A DNA stretch of 64,000 nt from Ensifer sp. MPMI2T (GTDB lineage: Bacteria > Pseudomonadota > Alphaproteobacteria > Rhizobiales > Rhizobiaceae). How positions within the stretch are numbered: position 1 is the first letter of the stretch; each line of letters begins with the position of its first letter. Shown in pieces: positions 52,161 through 60,913 of this stretch. The DNA lies in contig NZ_SRXN01000008.1 of the NCBI RefSeq assembly GCF_004827385.1, forward strand, positions 62,001-126,000, written 5' to 3'. The notes under the pieces are model-generated. The model was not told the origin of the DNA. It ran no database searches and saw nothing but the letters and a program-made list of their open reading frames with translations. Both the position numbers and the translations under genes were made by a program.

Positions 52161-52568
52161 ATGGCACGGGAAAGGCCGCTCGGTTCCGCCGTACCGCGCG
52201 GGGTCGTCGATACGAATAAAGGTACAGTCGGTGTTGCAGATCAGTCGGTCGAAGAGCAGGTCAGATCGCTACGCGAGCAGGTCAATGCTCTCAGCGCAGC
52301 GATTTCTGAACTGGGTATTTCCTCGGGGAGGGCCATCGCAAGCACGGCCCTGGACACCGGCCGCAGAGCTGGTGACATGGCAAGGGAACATCCCGCGTGG
52401 ACGACCCTAGTTCTGCTCGGTCTCATTGGTCTGATCGTTGCAGGTACGGCCGGTCCGTATCGGTACACGCGGCGATCGTCGCGGATGGAAGACATGTTCG
52501 CCGACCTCGAAGATCGGCTGAGTGATCTCAGGGACCAATACTGGTCGAGTAGGTGGCGGCCCTGGTAG
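52161..52568 (+). CDS. DUF883/YqjD-like tail-anchored protein
   Basis: A 135-residue protein: a polar N-terminus, an amphipathic coiled-coil-like region (QSVEEQVRSLREQVNALSAA), one hydrophobic helix (TTLVLLGLIGLIVAGTAG, about residues 81-98), then an Arg-rich tail (RYTRRSSRMEDMFADLEDRL). This is the size and plan of the DUF883/ElaB/YqjD proteins, which bind ribosomes at the membrane under stress in other bacteria. It has a consensus general-stress promoter. Start chosen at 52161 with AGAGGA upstream. Confidence 0.72.
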   Translation: MARERPLGSAVPRGVVDTNKGTVGVADQSVEEQVRSLREQVNALSAAISELGISSGRAIASTALDTGRRAGDMAREHPAWTTLVLLGLIGLIVAGTAGPYRYTRRSSRMEDMFADLEDRLSDLRDQYWSSRWRPW

Positions 52569-52763
52569 CCGCCGCGGCAGGTCTCCGCGACCACCGCGAC
52601 GATGGCCGCAAAACGTCGGGTGTTGGGGAGAGCCGGGAAGCGCTGGACGCAGTCCGACGTTCTGGAAAGCAACCCGCAAGGGCAAAGACCGCGCAAGCGC
52701 GCTCGTTGCCCCCTTGCCTGTGGCCGCGCTCCACCAGGAGCGGCCCTGTTCCCTGCCTTTCGT

Positions 52764-53028
52764 CGGCCGTGGAATGGGATGCTGCGGTGAGGTTCGGCTG
52801 CCATTCGCGGAGCCAGAAAAGAGCGTGGACGAGGCGACGCGCCTGGAGAATGCCTTGAGGAGCACCAGAGCACAGCGCGCCCTTGTCATTCTGCATAATG
52901 CTCCGATCGCCGAAACAGTTACGGGTGAACCCAAGGAAATATATCCGTTTCTCGGTTCATCCCATTTGGCCGAAACCATCGACCGCTTCCAAGTGAGCGC
53001 GGTCGCCCGGGGGCGCTCCGGTGCTTAA
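52764..53028 (+). pseudogene. metallophosphoesterase C-terminal remnant
   Basis: The frame has the late segments of a calcineurin-like phosphoesterase: VDEATRLENALRSTRAQRAL, VILHNAPIAETVTGEPKEIY and PFLGSSHLAETIDRFQVSAV. In intact enzymes this is followed by a GHxHxG metal site; here a shift at about 53005 turns it into ARGRSGA, and everything upstream is missing. It is a truncated, frameshifted relic. Confidence 0.75.
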
Positions 53029-53125
53029 TGTCGCGGCGCATATCGAAAAGCCGACGGACAAACCCTGCGCCATTCTCGAGCTTTGACCGTACCACAGCGT
53101 TTCGGCCTGACGTAGCAAAATCCTA

Positions 53126-54295
53126 TCACGGCCTCAAAACCACCTTTACGCAACCATCCTTCCTCTCGCCGAAGGTACTGTAGAGCGCCGGCCCCTCGTC
53201 GAGGCTGCCCCTATGGGTGATGACGAACGACGGGTCGATCTCCCCTTTTCGGATCCGATCGAGAAGCGACGGAAGATACCGTTGAACCGGCGTCTGGCCC
53301 ATACGGAAGGTCAGTCCGCGGTTGATTGCCGATCCCATCGGTATTTTGTCGAGATATCCGCCATAGACACCCACAATAGAAACCGTTCCGAAGTTTCGGC
53401 AGCAATGGATCGCTTGCCGCAACACATGCGGGCGATCAGTAGCCATGAATGTGGCCACTTTCACGCGATCGACAAAGGAATCGAAGCTTGCCCAGCTATC
53501 GGCCTCGGTGCCGACCGCGTCGATGCAGGCGTCGGCTCCCCGACCATGGGTTATCTCCATGATCCGGTCATAGACATCCTCCTGCATGAAATCGAGGGTC
53601 ATCGCGCCGGCCGTTTCGGCGAGCCTTAGCCGCTCCGGAACGGTATCCACGGCAATGACTCTTTCGGCGCCGAGCAGGAACGCCGAGCGGATCGCCATCT
53701 GACCGACAGGACCACATCCCCAGATTGCGATCGTGTCGGCCGGATTGATGTCGCAGAACTCGGCGGCCATGTAGCCGGTTGGAAAGATATCGGAAAGAAA
53801 CAGCACCTGTTCGTCCGTGAGCTCATCCGGGATCTTGATCGGCCCCACATCCGCATAGGGCACGCGAAGATATTCAGCCTGTCCCCCACTGTAACCGCCG
53901 AGAAGGTGCGAATAGCCGAACAGGCCGGCAGGCGAATTGCCCCACAACTTCGTCGCCTTTTCCCGATCGGGATTGGTGCGTTCGCAGCCCGAATAGAAGC
54001 CGCGCTGACAGAAAAAACACTCACCGCAGGCGATGGTGAAAGGGACGACGACACGGTCGCCGACGCTCAATCTGGTCGCCCTCCTACCTACCTCGACGAC
54101 CTCGCCCATCGTTTCATGACCGAGGACGTCGCGGTGCTCCATTGAGGGGATGAGGCCGTTAAAAATATGAACGTCGGAGCCGCAGATCGCGCAGGCCGTC
54201 ACCTTGATGATGGCGTCGCGATCGTCCTCGATTTTCGGATCAGCCACGCGCTCGCATCGGATGTCGCCCTTGCCGTGCCAAGTCAAAGCCTTCAT
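53126..54295 (-). CDS. zinc-dependent alcohol dehydrogenase (formaldehyde-dehydrogenase-like)
   Basis: A 389-residue medium-chain dehydrogenase. The catalytic zinc residues are in [13 protein letters not shown] and GHETMGEV, the structural zinc loop is [15 protein letters not shown], and the Rossmann motif is [11 protein letters not shown]. Length and the [20 protein letters not shown] segment match the glutathione-independent formaldehyde dehydrogenase-like group. The ATG at 54295 overlaps the upstream SDR gene's stop by 4 bp, so the two are coupled. It oxidises an alcohol or aldehyde; the substrate is unknown. Confidence 0.85.
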   Translation of the reverse strand: MKALTWHGKGDIRCERVADPKIEDDRDAIIKVTACAICGSDVHIFNGLIPSMEHRDVLGHETMGEVVEVGRRATRLSVGDRVVVPFTIACGECFFCQRGFYSGCERTNPDREKATKLWGNSPAGLFGYSHLLGGYSGGQAEYLRVPYADVGPIKIPDELTDEQVLFLSDIFPTGYMAAEFCDINPADTIAIWGCGPVGQMAIRSAFLLGAERVIAVDTVPERLRLAETAGAMTLDFMQEDVYDRIMEITHGRGADACIDAVGTEADSWASFDSFVDRVKVATFMATDRPHVLRQAIHCCRNFGTVSIVGVYGGYLDKIPMGSAINRGLTFRMGQTPVQRYLPSLLDRIRKGEIDPSFVITHRGSLDEGPALYSTFGERKDGCVKVVLRP

Positions 54296-55281
54296 CTCGG
54301 GACTCCTCGGTATGAAACACGGGATTTCCCCGCGATCAGGGCGGCGACGGCGAAGCCGACGACTACCGCGGCCGCCACAGTTGCGACGGGAATCCTGCGG
54401 GAGGAGCGGAGGCCTCCGTCGATGCCACCGGCGATGGCCGGGGGCCTGAACAGGTTGCCGTTGCTGTTCTCCGCCCACGGCGCTTGCTTCAGGTAACGTG
54501 ACGTAAGCTGCGCCAGCAGCCGCGTCGTCGTATTGGGTGCGAGAAAATGGACGAAGCGGGCGAGGTCTGCGACGAGGCCCACAGTGGTCGAAGCGCGTGG
54601 ACGCTCCGCGAGACGGACGATGGCGCGAGCGGCACGACGCGCGTTGTAGACGGGCGGAGGAACGCTGAGTTTTCGGCCGGTGTAATTCGCGCCGTGGCCC
54701 ACGCCAGGGGTATCCATGAATGTCGGATAGACATCACAAATATGGATATCGGGTTCATCGGCAAGCTCGGCACGGAGCGCTTCGGAGAAGCCTCTGAGGC
54801 CGAACTTGCTTGCGCTGTAAGCTGCCGCGAAGGGGGTGGAAGCAAAACCGCCAAGAGAGATCATATTGATGAAGGTGCCGTGGCGCTGCTTGAGAAAGAT
54901 CGGAATGGCCGCATGTGCATCATTGATATGCCCGATCAGGTTGGTGCGAATGACCTGTTCATGGGCGGCAATCGGCGTATCGACGAAGCGACCAACGGCG
55001 CCGACACCGACATTGCTGAACCAGACGTCGATCTTGCCGAAACTCGTTGCCTTCTCTGCCAGCTCCTTGACGGCGTCCGCATCCGTCACATCTGTCGGCA
55101 CGACCAAAACCTCGGTCCCCAATTCGCGGCAGGTCTTCGCCACACGCTGAAGCGCAGCGGCATCGCGCGCGGCGAGGACGAGTTTCGAACCACGTCGCGC
55201 GAACGCCTCGGCCGCGGCTTGCCCCACTCCGGACGAGGCGCCCGTGATGACCACCACCGCATCTCTCAAAGCTTTTTTCAT
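54292..55281 (-). CDS. short-chain dehydrogenase/reductase with membrane tail
   Basis: A 329-residue SDR with cofactor motif [20 protein letters not shown], the catalytic Ser in INMISLGGF and YxxxK in [20 protein letters not shown]. After the normal SDR length it carries about 70 extra residues, ending in a hydrophobic helix ([20 protein letters not shown]), so it is probably anchored at the membrane. The start is ATG 55281, 30 bp after a candidate stress promoter. It is co-transcribed with the alcohol dehydrogenase. The pair suggests a two-step alcohol/aldehyde conversion. Confidence 0.87.
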   Translation of the reverse strand: MKKALRDAVVVITGASSGVGQAAAEAFARRGSKLVLAARDAAALQRVAKTCRELGTEVLVVPTDVTDADAVKELAEKATSFGKIDVWFSNVGVGAVGRFVDTPIAAHEQVIRTNLIGHINDAHAAIPIFLKQRHGTFINMISLGGFASTPFAAAYSASKFGLRGFSEALRAELADEPDIHICDVYPTFMDTPGVGHGANYTGRKLSVPPPVYNARRAARAIVRLAERPRASTTVGLVADLARFVHFLAPNTTTRLLAQLTSRYLKQAPWAENSNGNLFRPPAIAGGIDGGLRSSRRIPVATVAAAVVVGFAVAALIAGKSRVSYRGVPR

Positions 55282-55311
55282 ATTGCATCTCCGTCTCTCC
55301 TGTTGCGAAGG

Positions 55312-55336
55312 AACCGGCAGATGCTGAAGATGTTCC
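55312..55336 (-). promoter_or_regulatory. candidate EcfG/RpoE2-type promoter
   Basis: GGAAC (55336-55332), 16 bp and GGTT (55315-55312) on the minus strand, 30 bp before the SDR/ADH unit. Confidence 0.55.
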
Positions 55337-55414
55337 GGCGTCGCCACGCGACGCCTGCACAGGCGCTGTAGGCTGTCAGCCGAGACCTGAATTGCGAAAC
55401 TGTCACAGGAAAAG

Positions 55415-55546
55415 CTAGTTTGATTGATCGATAGCATGAGGCGGGGGCTGGCCCTTTTCCGGCGTCCCACCCAGCGGAAAAAGCACCCAGATCGTGGCGA
55501 TCACCACCAGCACGAGTATTACCGCCGCTGTAACTGCTTTGGACAT
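55415..55546 (-). CDS. small membrane protein
   Basis: A 43-residue product on the minus strand from ATG 55546 (another ATG directly before it at 55549). It has one hydrophobic helix (VTAAVILVLVVIATIWVLFP) followed by a short polar, Pro-rich tail. GGAGG lies a suitable distance before 55546. Tiny single-helix proteins like this are often overlooked and may be stress-induced. No function is known. Confidence 0.5.
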   Translation of the reverse strand: MSKAVTAAVILVLVVIATIWVLFPLGGTPEKGQPPPHAIDQSN

Positions 55547-55549
55547 CAT

Positions 55550-56372
55550 ACCTCCGACGGTCACCCTGGTTCAGGGGGGTGAAGCGGAGACCAAAGGGGC
55601 AAGGGGTAACGGCTTCCCGCTTCTTCGAAAGGCATTCCAATCGTCGTGGATGACGATTGTTCCCTAAACAGGGAGATCAACGCCGTCTCCGATGTCGTTG
55701 AGGTTTGGAACAAGCCTTGCGAGCCAATTCCGGAGGATGAAATCGAAGCCTTCGCGCGGCGGCATGTCGCCGGGCCTTCATCCACCCCTCCGGATCGATG
55801 TTCCGCTCGACCGTATTATGCGGAATGCGTTATCGGCGGCCCTGTGGGCGGCGAGGGTCTCAGAGCCATGCCTAATTGTCCCTTCACGCACGGTTCCGGG
55901 CCTTCGGTTCTTCCGTAACGATCACTGAATATCGGAACCCGTCGCGGCAACCTATGACGGCAGCACTCGAGCAGTCAAAAGTCGTAGCGCATCCCGATTG
56001 TGTTGATCGGGGCCGCCGGTGGGACTTTGGTCTTACGTCCACAAGCCCTCCAAGAGCCACCGCCTCTCCCGACCCGCTATATTTACCGAATATGGCACCT
56101 GCCATCCATGGCCGCAACAGCCATGGAAGGTCCCAGAGCGACACCCCCCGCAAGACCGCTCGCTCTGGGAATTTTTTCTCACTGATCAGCGCGGTTCGCG
56201 AATAACTTGGGGCGCCTTCTGTCGCGTCACCTTCGCGGTCTTTGCCAGGCAGACAACTCATGGTCCTGAGTGGCGAGAGCGGTCGCGGGAGTTCTTCTTT
56301 GGATTGTCTGCTATTCCCTTCCTGAATCCCTGTTCATCAAGAATAGGAGCGCTTCCTGCCGCGGCAAGATCT
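55550..56372. other. intergenic region without a recognised gene
   Basis: About 820 bp with only unsupported open frames. One short frame begins with a response-regulator-like IPIVVDDDCSLNREIN but continues without any receiver-domain pattern, so it was not called. This may be decayed sequence. Confidence 0.5.
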
Positions 56373-56397
56373 GGAACCGTTTCATCGGTCAGGTGTT
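56373..56397 (+). promoter_or_regulatory. candidate EcfG/RpoE2-type promoter
   Basis: GGAAC (56373-56377), 16 bp and TGTT (56394-56397), only 19 bp before the ATG at 56417, which would give a very short leader. Confidence 0.45.
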
Positions 56398-56416
56398 GAC
56401 GTACAAGGAGGTCACC

Positions 56417-56761
56417 ATGGCTCATGCAGAAAAGATGAGAACACTGATTGAGGATTGTCAGCGAGACATCGCCGCGTACCTGCCTCCGTACAGCGACATC
56501 GCTCCGGAAGAACTGCTTAACAGACTGATCACCCGCCTCAATGGCCTGCAAGCCAAGGAGGCGCTAAGCGACCACTGGCAGGATTCCGACGAGCCGAGTT
56601 CCTCGCGAGACCATATTGCCGTTGCTGCCGGATGCGGTGGTGCCCTCTCAACAGAATCTTGTCGCCTATCGGACGCGGGTTGCGGATCGCGCTCTGCACT
56701 TTCTCGCCGGCCGGCCGGTGAAACTCGTCCGGCACGTCAACGGCACGACCTTCTATCATAA
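56417..56761 (+). CDS. hypothetical protein with out-of-frame C-terminus
   Basis: The first 55 residues (HAEKMRTLIEDCQRDIAAYL, then PEELLNRLITRLNGLQAKEA) look like a compact helical rhizobial protein; AAGGAGG precedes the ATG. After about residue 60 the composition changes to Ser/Arg/Gly, and this part lies over the ligD remnant in another frame, so the original stop was probably lost by a deletion. The functional part is likely only the first 60 residues. Confidence 0.55.
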   Translation: MAHAEKMRTLIEDCQRDIAAYLPPYSDIAPEELLNRLITRLNGLQAKEALSDHWQDSDEPSSSRDHIAVAAGCGGALSTESCRLSDAGCGSRSALSRRPAGETRPARQRHDLLS

Positions 56762-57385
56762 GTGACCACTGCCACCGATCCCACCGGAGGTCCACCAGGT
56801 GCGCATTCAAAAGCGTGAGGGCGGCGAAGCCGTTCGCCTGTGGGTCCACGACCTGCCGGGCTTGCTGGGCCTTCTCGAAATCGGCGTCGTTGAGCTGCAT
56901 CCTTGGGCCGCGACTGTCAACGATATCGAACAGCAGACACGCTGATATTCGATCTCGACCCTGGCGAAGGCGTCTCGTGGGCGTTTGTTGTGGAGACAGC
57001 CTTGCGGCTGCGGCATCTGCTCGATGCGGAGGGTTTCAAGGCCTGGCCGAAACGGACCGGCGGCAAGGCCGTTCATCTCATGGCGCCTCTGCAGGGACAG
57101 ATGACCCACGATCCGGGGCACGCTTACGCCAAGCGCCCGGCACAGCAGTTCGCCAAAATCGACCCCGACCGTTACGTCACGTCGGCACAGCTTTCGCACC
57201 GGCCGGGCAAACTCTTCCTTGATTATCTCCGGAATGGCCGCGGCACCACCGCTGTTGGCGCCTACTCGCCGCGCGCGTGCCGGCTTCCAGTCGCGGCACC
57301 TGGCACCTGGAAAGATATTGAGCGGGGCTGAGACCGGACGCATTCACGATGAGCCGTCCGCCAACACATCGCCGCGGCCTGTGAG
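56598..57385 (+). pseudogene. LigD primase-polymerase domain remnant
   Basis: The frame carries the LigD polymerase-domain sequence PRETILPLLPDAVVPSQQNL and LVAY, then RALHFLAGRPVKLVRHVNGT with TFYHK, a stop at 56761, and then PLPPIPPEVHQVRIQKREGG. After a frameshift near 56935 it continues with TLIFDLDPGEGVSWAFVVET, KRTGGKAVHLMAPLQGQMTH and a degraded end. The catalytic acidic residues (DLD) are still recognisable, but the gene cannot be translated whole. It lies just upstream of two ku genes. Confidence 0.9.
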
Positions 57386-57425
57386 CTCATACGCGAAAAT
57401 CCTTGAAAAGATTTGTCGTTCACCC

Positions 57426-57451
57426 GGAACAAACGGGAAAGGGATTCTGTT
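57426..57451 (+). promoter_or_regulatory. weak EcfG/RpoE2-type promoter candidate
   Basis: GGAAC (57426-57430), 17 bp and TGTT (57448-57451), 37 bp before the first ku gene. The 17-bp spacer and mismatch make this a weak match. Confidence 0.35.
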
Positions 57452-57488
57452 GACTCCTTGGTTTTTGGAGATGCGCCAGGAGTGAGCC

Positions 57489-58403
57489 ATGGCAGTCCCG
57501 GGGCGAGCCCAATGGAAGGGCTATATTCGGTTTGGCGAGGTAACCGCGCCGGTGGCGCTCTACACCGCCACGTCGACATCCGAGCGCATCTCCTTTCACA
57601 CCGTGAACCGAGAAACGGGAAATCGGGTGCGGCGCGAATTCGTCGACAGTGCGACCGGCAAGCCGGTGGAGAAGGAAGATCAGGTCAAGGGCTACGAACT
57701 CGACAACGACAGGTACGTGGTGCTCGAGCCGGAGGAAGTTGCCGCCGCGGTACCGGAGAGCGACAAGACCTTGCGTGTCCAGGCGTTTATTTCCTGCGAT
57801 GACATCGATAAGGTCTATTTCGATCGACCTTATTATCTGACGCCGGACAAGATGGGGACGGAGGCTTACGCGCTGCTGCGCGACGGCATGCATAAGAAGA
57901 AGGTGGCCGCCATCGCCCAAACGGTTCTTTTCCGTCGGATGCGCACCGTGCTGGTCCGCACCCACGAGAAAGGTTTGATCGCGACGACCCTGAACTTCGA
58001 TTACGAGGTCCGGAGCGCCAAAGAGGCCTTCAAGGAAATTCCCGAGATTAAGATCAAGGGCGAGATGCTCGACCTCGCCAAGCACATCATCGGCATCAAG
58101 AAGGGCACCTTCTCCGCCGACGAGTTCGACGATCGGTATGAGGCCGCGCTTGCCGAACTGATCAAGGCCAAGATGGAAGGCAAGACCCTGCCGAAGCGCG
58201 CTCCTCCGAAAGTTTCGAAACCCAACGAGTTGCTGGAGGCGCTGCGCCAGAGCGCCGGCATTAAGGCTGCGGCCGAACCGAAGAGACGCGCCAGCAAGGC
58301 CGCGCCCAAGGGAAGGTCGAAAGCAACACGATCAGCCGCCGCGAAGGCGAAGACGAAGACCGCCGCGAAGAGCGCACCCGCTCAACGTCGCCGGGCAAGC
58401 TAA
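57489..58403 (+). CDS. ku: Ku protein (non-homologous end joining), copy 1
   Basis: A 304-residue bacterial Ku, the DNA-end-binding protein of non-homologous end joining. The core starts VPGRAQWKGYIRFGEVTAPV and contains KKKVAAIAQTVLFRRMRTVL and MLDLAKHIIGIKKGTFSADE. The C-terminal 70 residues are Lys/Ala/Ser-rich, as in many Ku paralogues, and should bind DNA non-specifically. It is followed after 12 bp by a second ku gene; the ligase partner gene upstream is decayed. Confidence 0.96.
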   Translation: MAVPGRAQWKGYIRFGEVTAPVALYTATSTSERISFHTVNRETGNRVRREFVDSATGKPVEKEDQVKGYELDNDRYVVLEPEEVAAAVPESDKTLRVQAFISCDDIDKVYFDRPYYLTPDKMGTEAYALLRDGMHKKKVAAIAQTVLFRRMRTVLVRTHEKGLIATTLNFDYEVRSAKEAFKEIPEIKIKGEMLDLAKHIIGIKKGTFSADEFDDRYEAALAELIKAKMEGKTLPKRAPPKVSKPNELLEALRQSAGIKAAAEPKRRASKAAPKGRSKATRSAAAKAKTKTAAKSAPAQRRRAS

Positions 58404-58415
58404 GGGAGGTGAACG

Positions 58416-59249
58416 ATGGCACCCCCACGTCCATATTGGAAAGGCTATCTCAAGCTCTCGCTCGTGACCTGCCCTGTTTCGATGATGCCGGCGACGAGTG
58501 AGTCGGAAAAGGTCCGCTTTCACACCCTGAACCGCAAGACGAATAATCGCGTGGTCTCCAGATACGTCGACGCTGAGACGGGCAAGGAAGTCGATGAAGA
58601 AGACGAGGCGAAGGGATACGAACGCGGCGAAAACGACTTCCTGGTCATAGAGGACGAGGAACTGGAGAGTGTCGCGCTCGAAAGCGCCCGGACAATCGAC
58701 ATCGAAAAGTTCGTGTCGAGGAACACGATCGAATGGGTCTGGCTGGAGAAGCCCCACTACCTGTCGCCGTCGGACGAGGTGGGCCATGAGGCGTTCAGCG
58801 TCGTCCGTGACGCGATGGAGGCGGAGAAGGTCGTCGGCATATCCCGGCTTGTCCTCGGCCGGCGCGAGCGAGCCGTGATGCTAGAGCCATGCGGCAAAGG
58901 CATCGTCGTCTGGACGCTCCGCTACGGCGACGAGGTGCGGAAGGCGGAAAACTATTTTGGCGACATCGGAGACGGCGACAATGACCCCAAACTGATGAGC
59001 CTGGTCACATCGCTGATCGAGGAGCGGAGCAAACCCTGGAACCCGGACATGGTCCAAGACCCGGTGCAGGAAAAGCTCAAGGCAATCATTGAGAGCAAGC
59101 GCAAATCGGCGAAGAAGGGCGCAAAACCAAAAGGCAAAGGCAAGGATGAAGAGCCTGCCTACACCGGCAACGTCATCGACCTCATGTCGGCGCTCAAGAA
59201 GAGCCTCGAAACGAAGTCGGGCGGTAAGAGTAGGCGCCGGATAAATTAG
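58416..59249 (+). CDS. ku: Ku protein (non-homologous end joining), copy 2
   Basis: A 277-residue Ku protein. The N-terminal PPRPYWKGYLKLSLVTCPVS and the segment EKVVGISRLVLGRRERAVML are typical. The C-terminus is Lys-rich and ends with the minimal helical motif NVIDLMSALKKSLE, which in other bacteria contacts LigD. It differs from copy 1 throughout, so the two are old paralogues that may form a heterodimer. It is co-transcribed with copy 1. Confidence 0.96.
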   Translation: MAPPRPYWKGYLKLSLVTCPVSMMPATSESEKVRFHTLNRKTNNRVVSRYVDAETGKEVDEEDEAKGYERGENDFLVIEDEELESVALESARTIDIEKFVSRNTIEWVWLEKPHYLSPSDEVGHEAFSVVRDAMEAEKVVGISRLVLGRRERAVMLEPCGKGIVVWTLRYGDEVRKAENYFGDIGDGDNDPKLMSLVTSLIEERSKPWNPDMVQDPVQEKLKAIIESKRKSAKKGAKPKGKGKDEEPAYTGNVIDLMSALKKSLETKSGGKSRRRIN

Positions 59250-59309
59250 CGTGGTTAACAACTGACGCGCTGCAGCTGGAGCCGCCCATATAGGAAGGAG
59301 TTTCCGGGA

Positions 59310-59513
59310 ATGGGTACTAGCGATCGCAACGGGGGGAGAATAGAACCGAGGGCTCTCATCGAGGCTGCCATCGGCGAAGTAGAAAGGCAGGCCGGCGAAG
59401 ATAATTCCAAACTTCGCGTGCAGCGCGCCGGCGACAGACTCTCCGTCAATGGCGAAATCGATATGAATGCGCTCGTGATGGTGGTTGTCGGATCGATGGC
59501 GGGCGTACCGTAA
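59310..59513 (+). CDS. small hypothetical protein
   Basis: A 67-residue product from ATG 59310, with GGAAGGAG before it. The sequence is polar (IEPRALIEAAIGEVERQAGE) and ends in a short hydrophobic stretch (DMNALVMVVVGSMAGVP). It lies 60 bp after the second ku gene and may be in its transcript. No family or motif is recognised. Confidence 0.6.
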   Translation: MGTSDRNGGRIEPRALIEAAIGEVERQAGEDNSKLRVQRAGDRLSVNGEIDMNALVMVVVGSMAGVP

Positions 59514-59676
59514 GCCTGCGGTCAAGGCACGGGCGCAGCGAGAGTTTTCCATAGCTTCCCGTCTAGTTCGTGGCCCTAACTAGTGGACGATGGCCGAGCA
59601 ACATCGAGAGGATGTGACCGGTCAATTCACGGCGAGATTGCATCTCCAGACTAGATGCGGTCGGAATGCGTGGCTA

Positions 59677-59779
59677 CTGCATGTCGCCTTTAATCGTAGC
59701 CAATTAAAGGACAAGAACATGCAGCAATTCAAAGTGCTACAGCGTCCCTTGCGCGTCTGAAAAGACGCGCGGCGCTGTA
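59677..59779. repeat. palindromic rhizobial intergenic repeat (two stem-loops)
   Basis: Stem 1 pairs CTGCATGT with ACATGCAG and CCTTTAAT with ATTAAAGG (59677-59724). Stem 2 pairs TACAGCG (59738-59744) with CGCTGTA (59773-59779) and nests the 20-bp hairpin with arms GCGCGTCT and AGACGCGC at 59751-59770. This compound structure is a known style of repeated intergenic element in Sinorhizobium. A partial copy lies at 16446-16486. Confidence 0.7.
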
Positions 59780-59922
59780 GGTAACACTTCAGGACACCAG
59801 TCTTTTCATGACGTGCGCCGAAGGAGTTCTAGCGCATCCTCATGCACAGTGACTAAGAAAGATACAGCTCGGCGTGCGGTGCAGGTCTGTGCGCGACCGT
59901 CAGGCTCGTGGGAGTGGCGCCG

Positions 59923-60912
59923 CTATCTGTGACCGACACCACAGCGGGCGCTCACGCGGGGCAGAACCGACGCACCAAAAGTGTCAATGAAGTCGAGCTG
60001 GTTTCGACCCACATTGTGAAGGTAGATCTCGTTGAAACCAGCCGCAATATCCTCTTCGATCCAGGCGAGGTGCCGTTCGAGGTCAGAGGATATTCTAACG
60101 TAGGTGTCGAGATCTTCGGGCCGGACGTTTCTAGTCGCGGTCTCAATGTCACCGGGGGTGCGCAGCGTTTCGGATTGGAAGGCGCTAATCGCATTGCTCC
60201 TCCACTGCTCGAAGGCATTCTGTCTCGCTTTTCCGTCACTGCGCGCATAGGAGATGTGGACCTGCAGATAGAGCGGTTTGCCTTCGCCGCCACCGCGCCT
60301 AAATGCCTCGATCATCGCTGCGAGGTTATCGCGCGCCTGATTGACTGTGATGAGGCCGTCGGCCCATTCCCCTGCCCTTTCGGCCGTTTCCGGCGTCAAA
60401 GCCGCCGCAATCAGCGACGGAGCGTGTTCCGGTAGCGTATAAAGCCGCGCCTCGGACACGGTGATGGGTGTGTCTCGCGTTACCGTGTGCCCGGCCCAAA
60501 GTTCGCGAATGACATCGACGGCTTCCCGCAGCCTGGCGTTTCGTTCCGCCTTGTCGGGCCAGGCCCCGCCAACGACATATTCGTTGAGGGCCTCGCCGCT
60601 ACCGAGCGCGAGCCAAGCGAGACGTCGCGGAAACATCTGGGCGAGCGTGGCACCGGCCTGGGCCGTTATCGCCGGGTGATAGCGCCAGCCACAAGGAACC
60701 GTGACCAGACCGAAGGATCGCTGCGTCGCCTGGAATGCTGCGCCAAGCCAAGCCCACGCAAAACCGCTTTGGCCCTGGCGCTCGCTCCAGGGGGCTAGGT
60801 GGTCGGAGGACATGAGGCAGTCAAATCCCGCGTGCTCCGCCGCCTGCACCCACTTTAGCAGGTCGCGGGGAGTGAATTGTTCATGCGACGCGTGATAGCC
60901 GATCTTCGCCAT
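59923..60912 (-). CDS. LLM class oxidoreductase (TIGR03885-like)
   Basis: A 329-residue luciferase-like oxidoreductase. The N-terminus MAKIGYHASHEQFTPRDLLK and segments AAEHAGFDCLMSSDHLAPWS and AWLALGSGEALNEYVVG match the F420/FMN-dependent LLM subgroup of about 320 residues (TIGR03885-like). The cofactor, FMN or F420, cannot be fixed from the sequence. It is the last gene of a minus-strand unit with GH13, transducer-like and lactone-oxidase genes; only 1 bp separates it from the GH13 stop. Confidence 0.87.
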   Translation of the reverse strand: MAKIGYHASHEQFTPRDLLKWVQAAEHAGFDCLMSSDHLAPWSERQGQSGFAWAWLGAAFQATQRSFGLVTVPCGWRYHPAITAQAGATLAQMFPRRLAWLALGSGEALNEYVVGGAWPDKAERNARLREAVDVIRELWAGHTVTRDTPITVSEARLYTLPEHAPSLIAAALTPETAERAGEWADGLITVNQARDNLAAMIEAFRRGGGEGKPLYLQVHISYARSDGKARQNAFEQWRSNAISAFQSETLRTPGDIETATRNVRPEDLDTYVRISSDLERHLAWIEEDIAAGFNEIYLHNVGRNQLDFIDTFGASVLPRVSARCGVGHR

Positions 60913-60913
60913 C

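Noticed and set aside
55646..55918. Short frame with a response-regulator-like DDD start
   Set aside because: No further receiver-domain pattern follows, so it may be chance.
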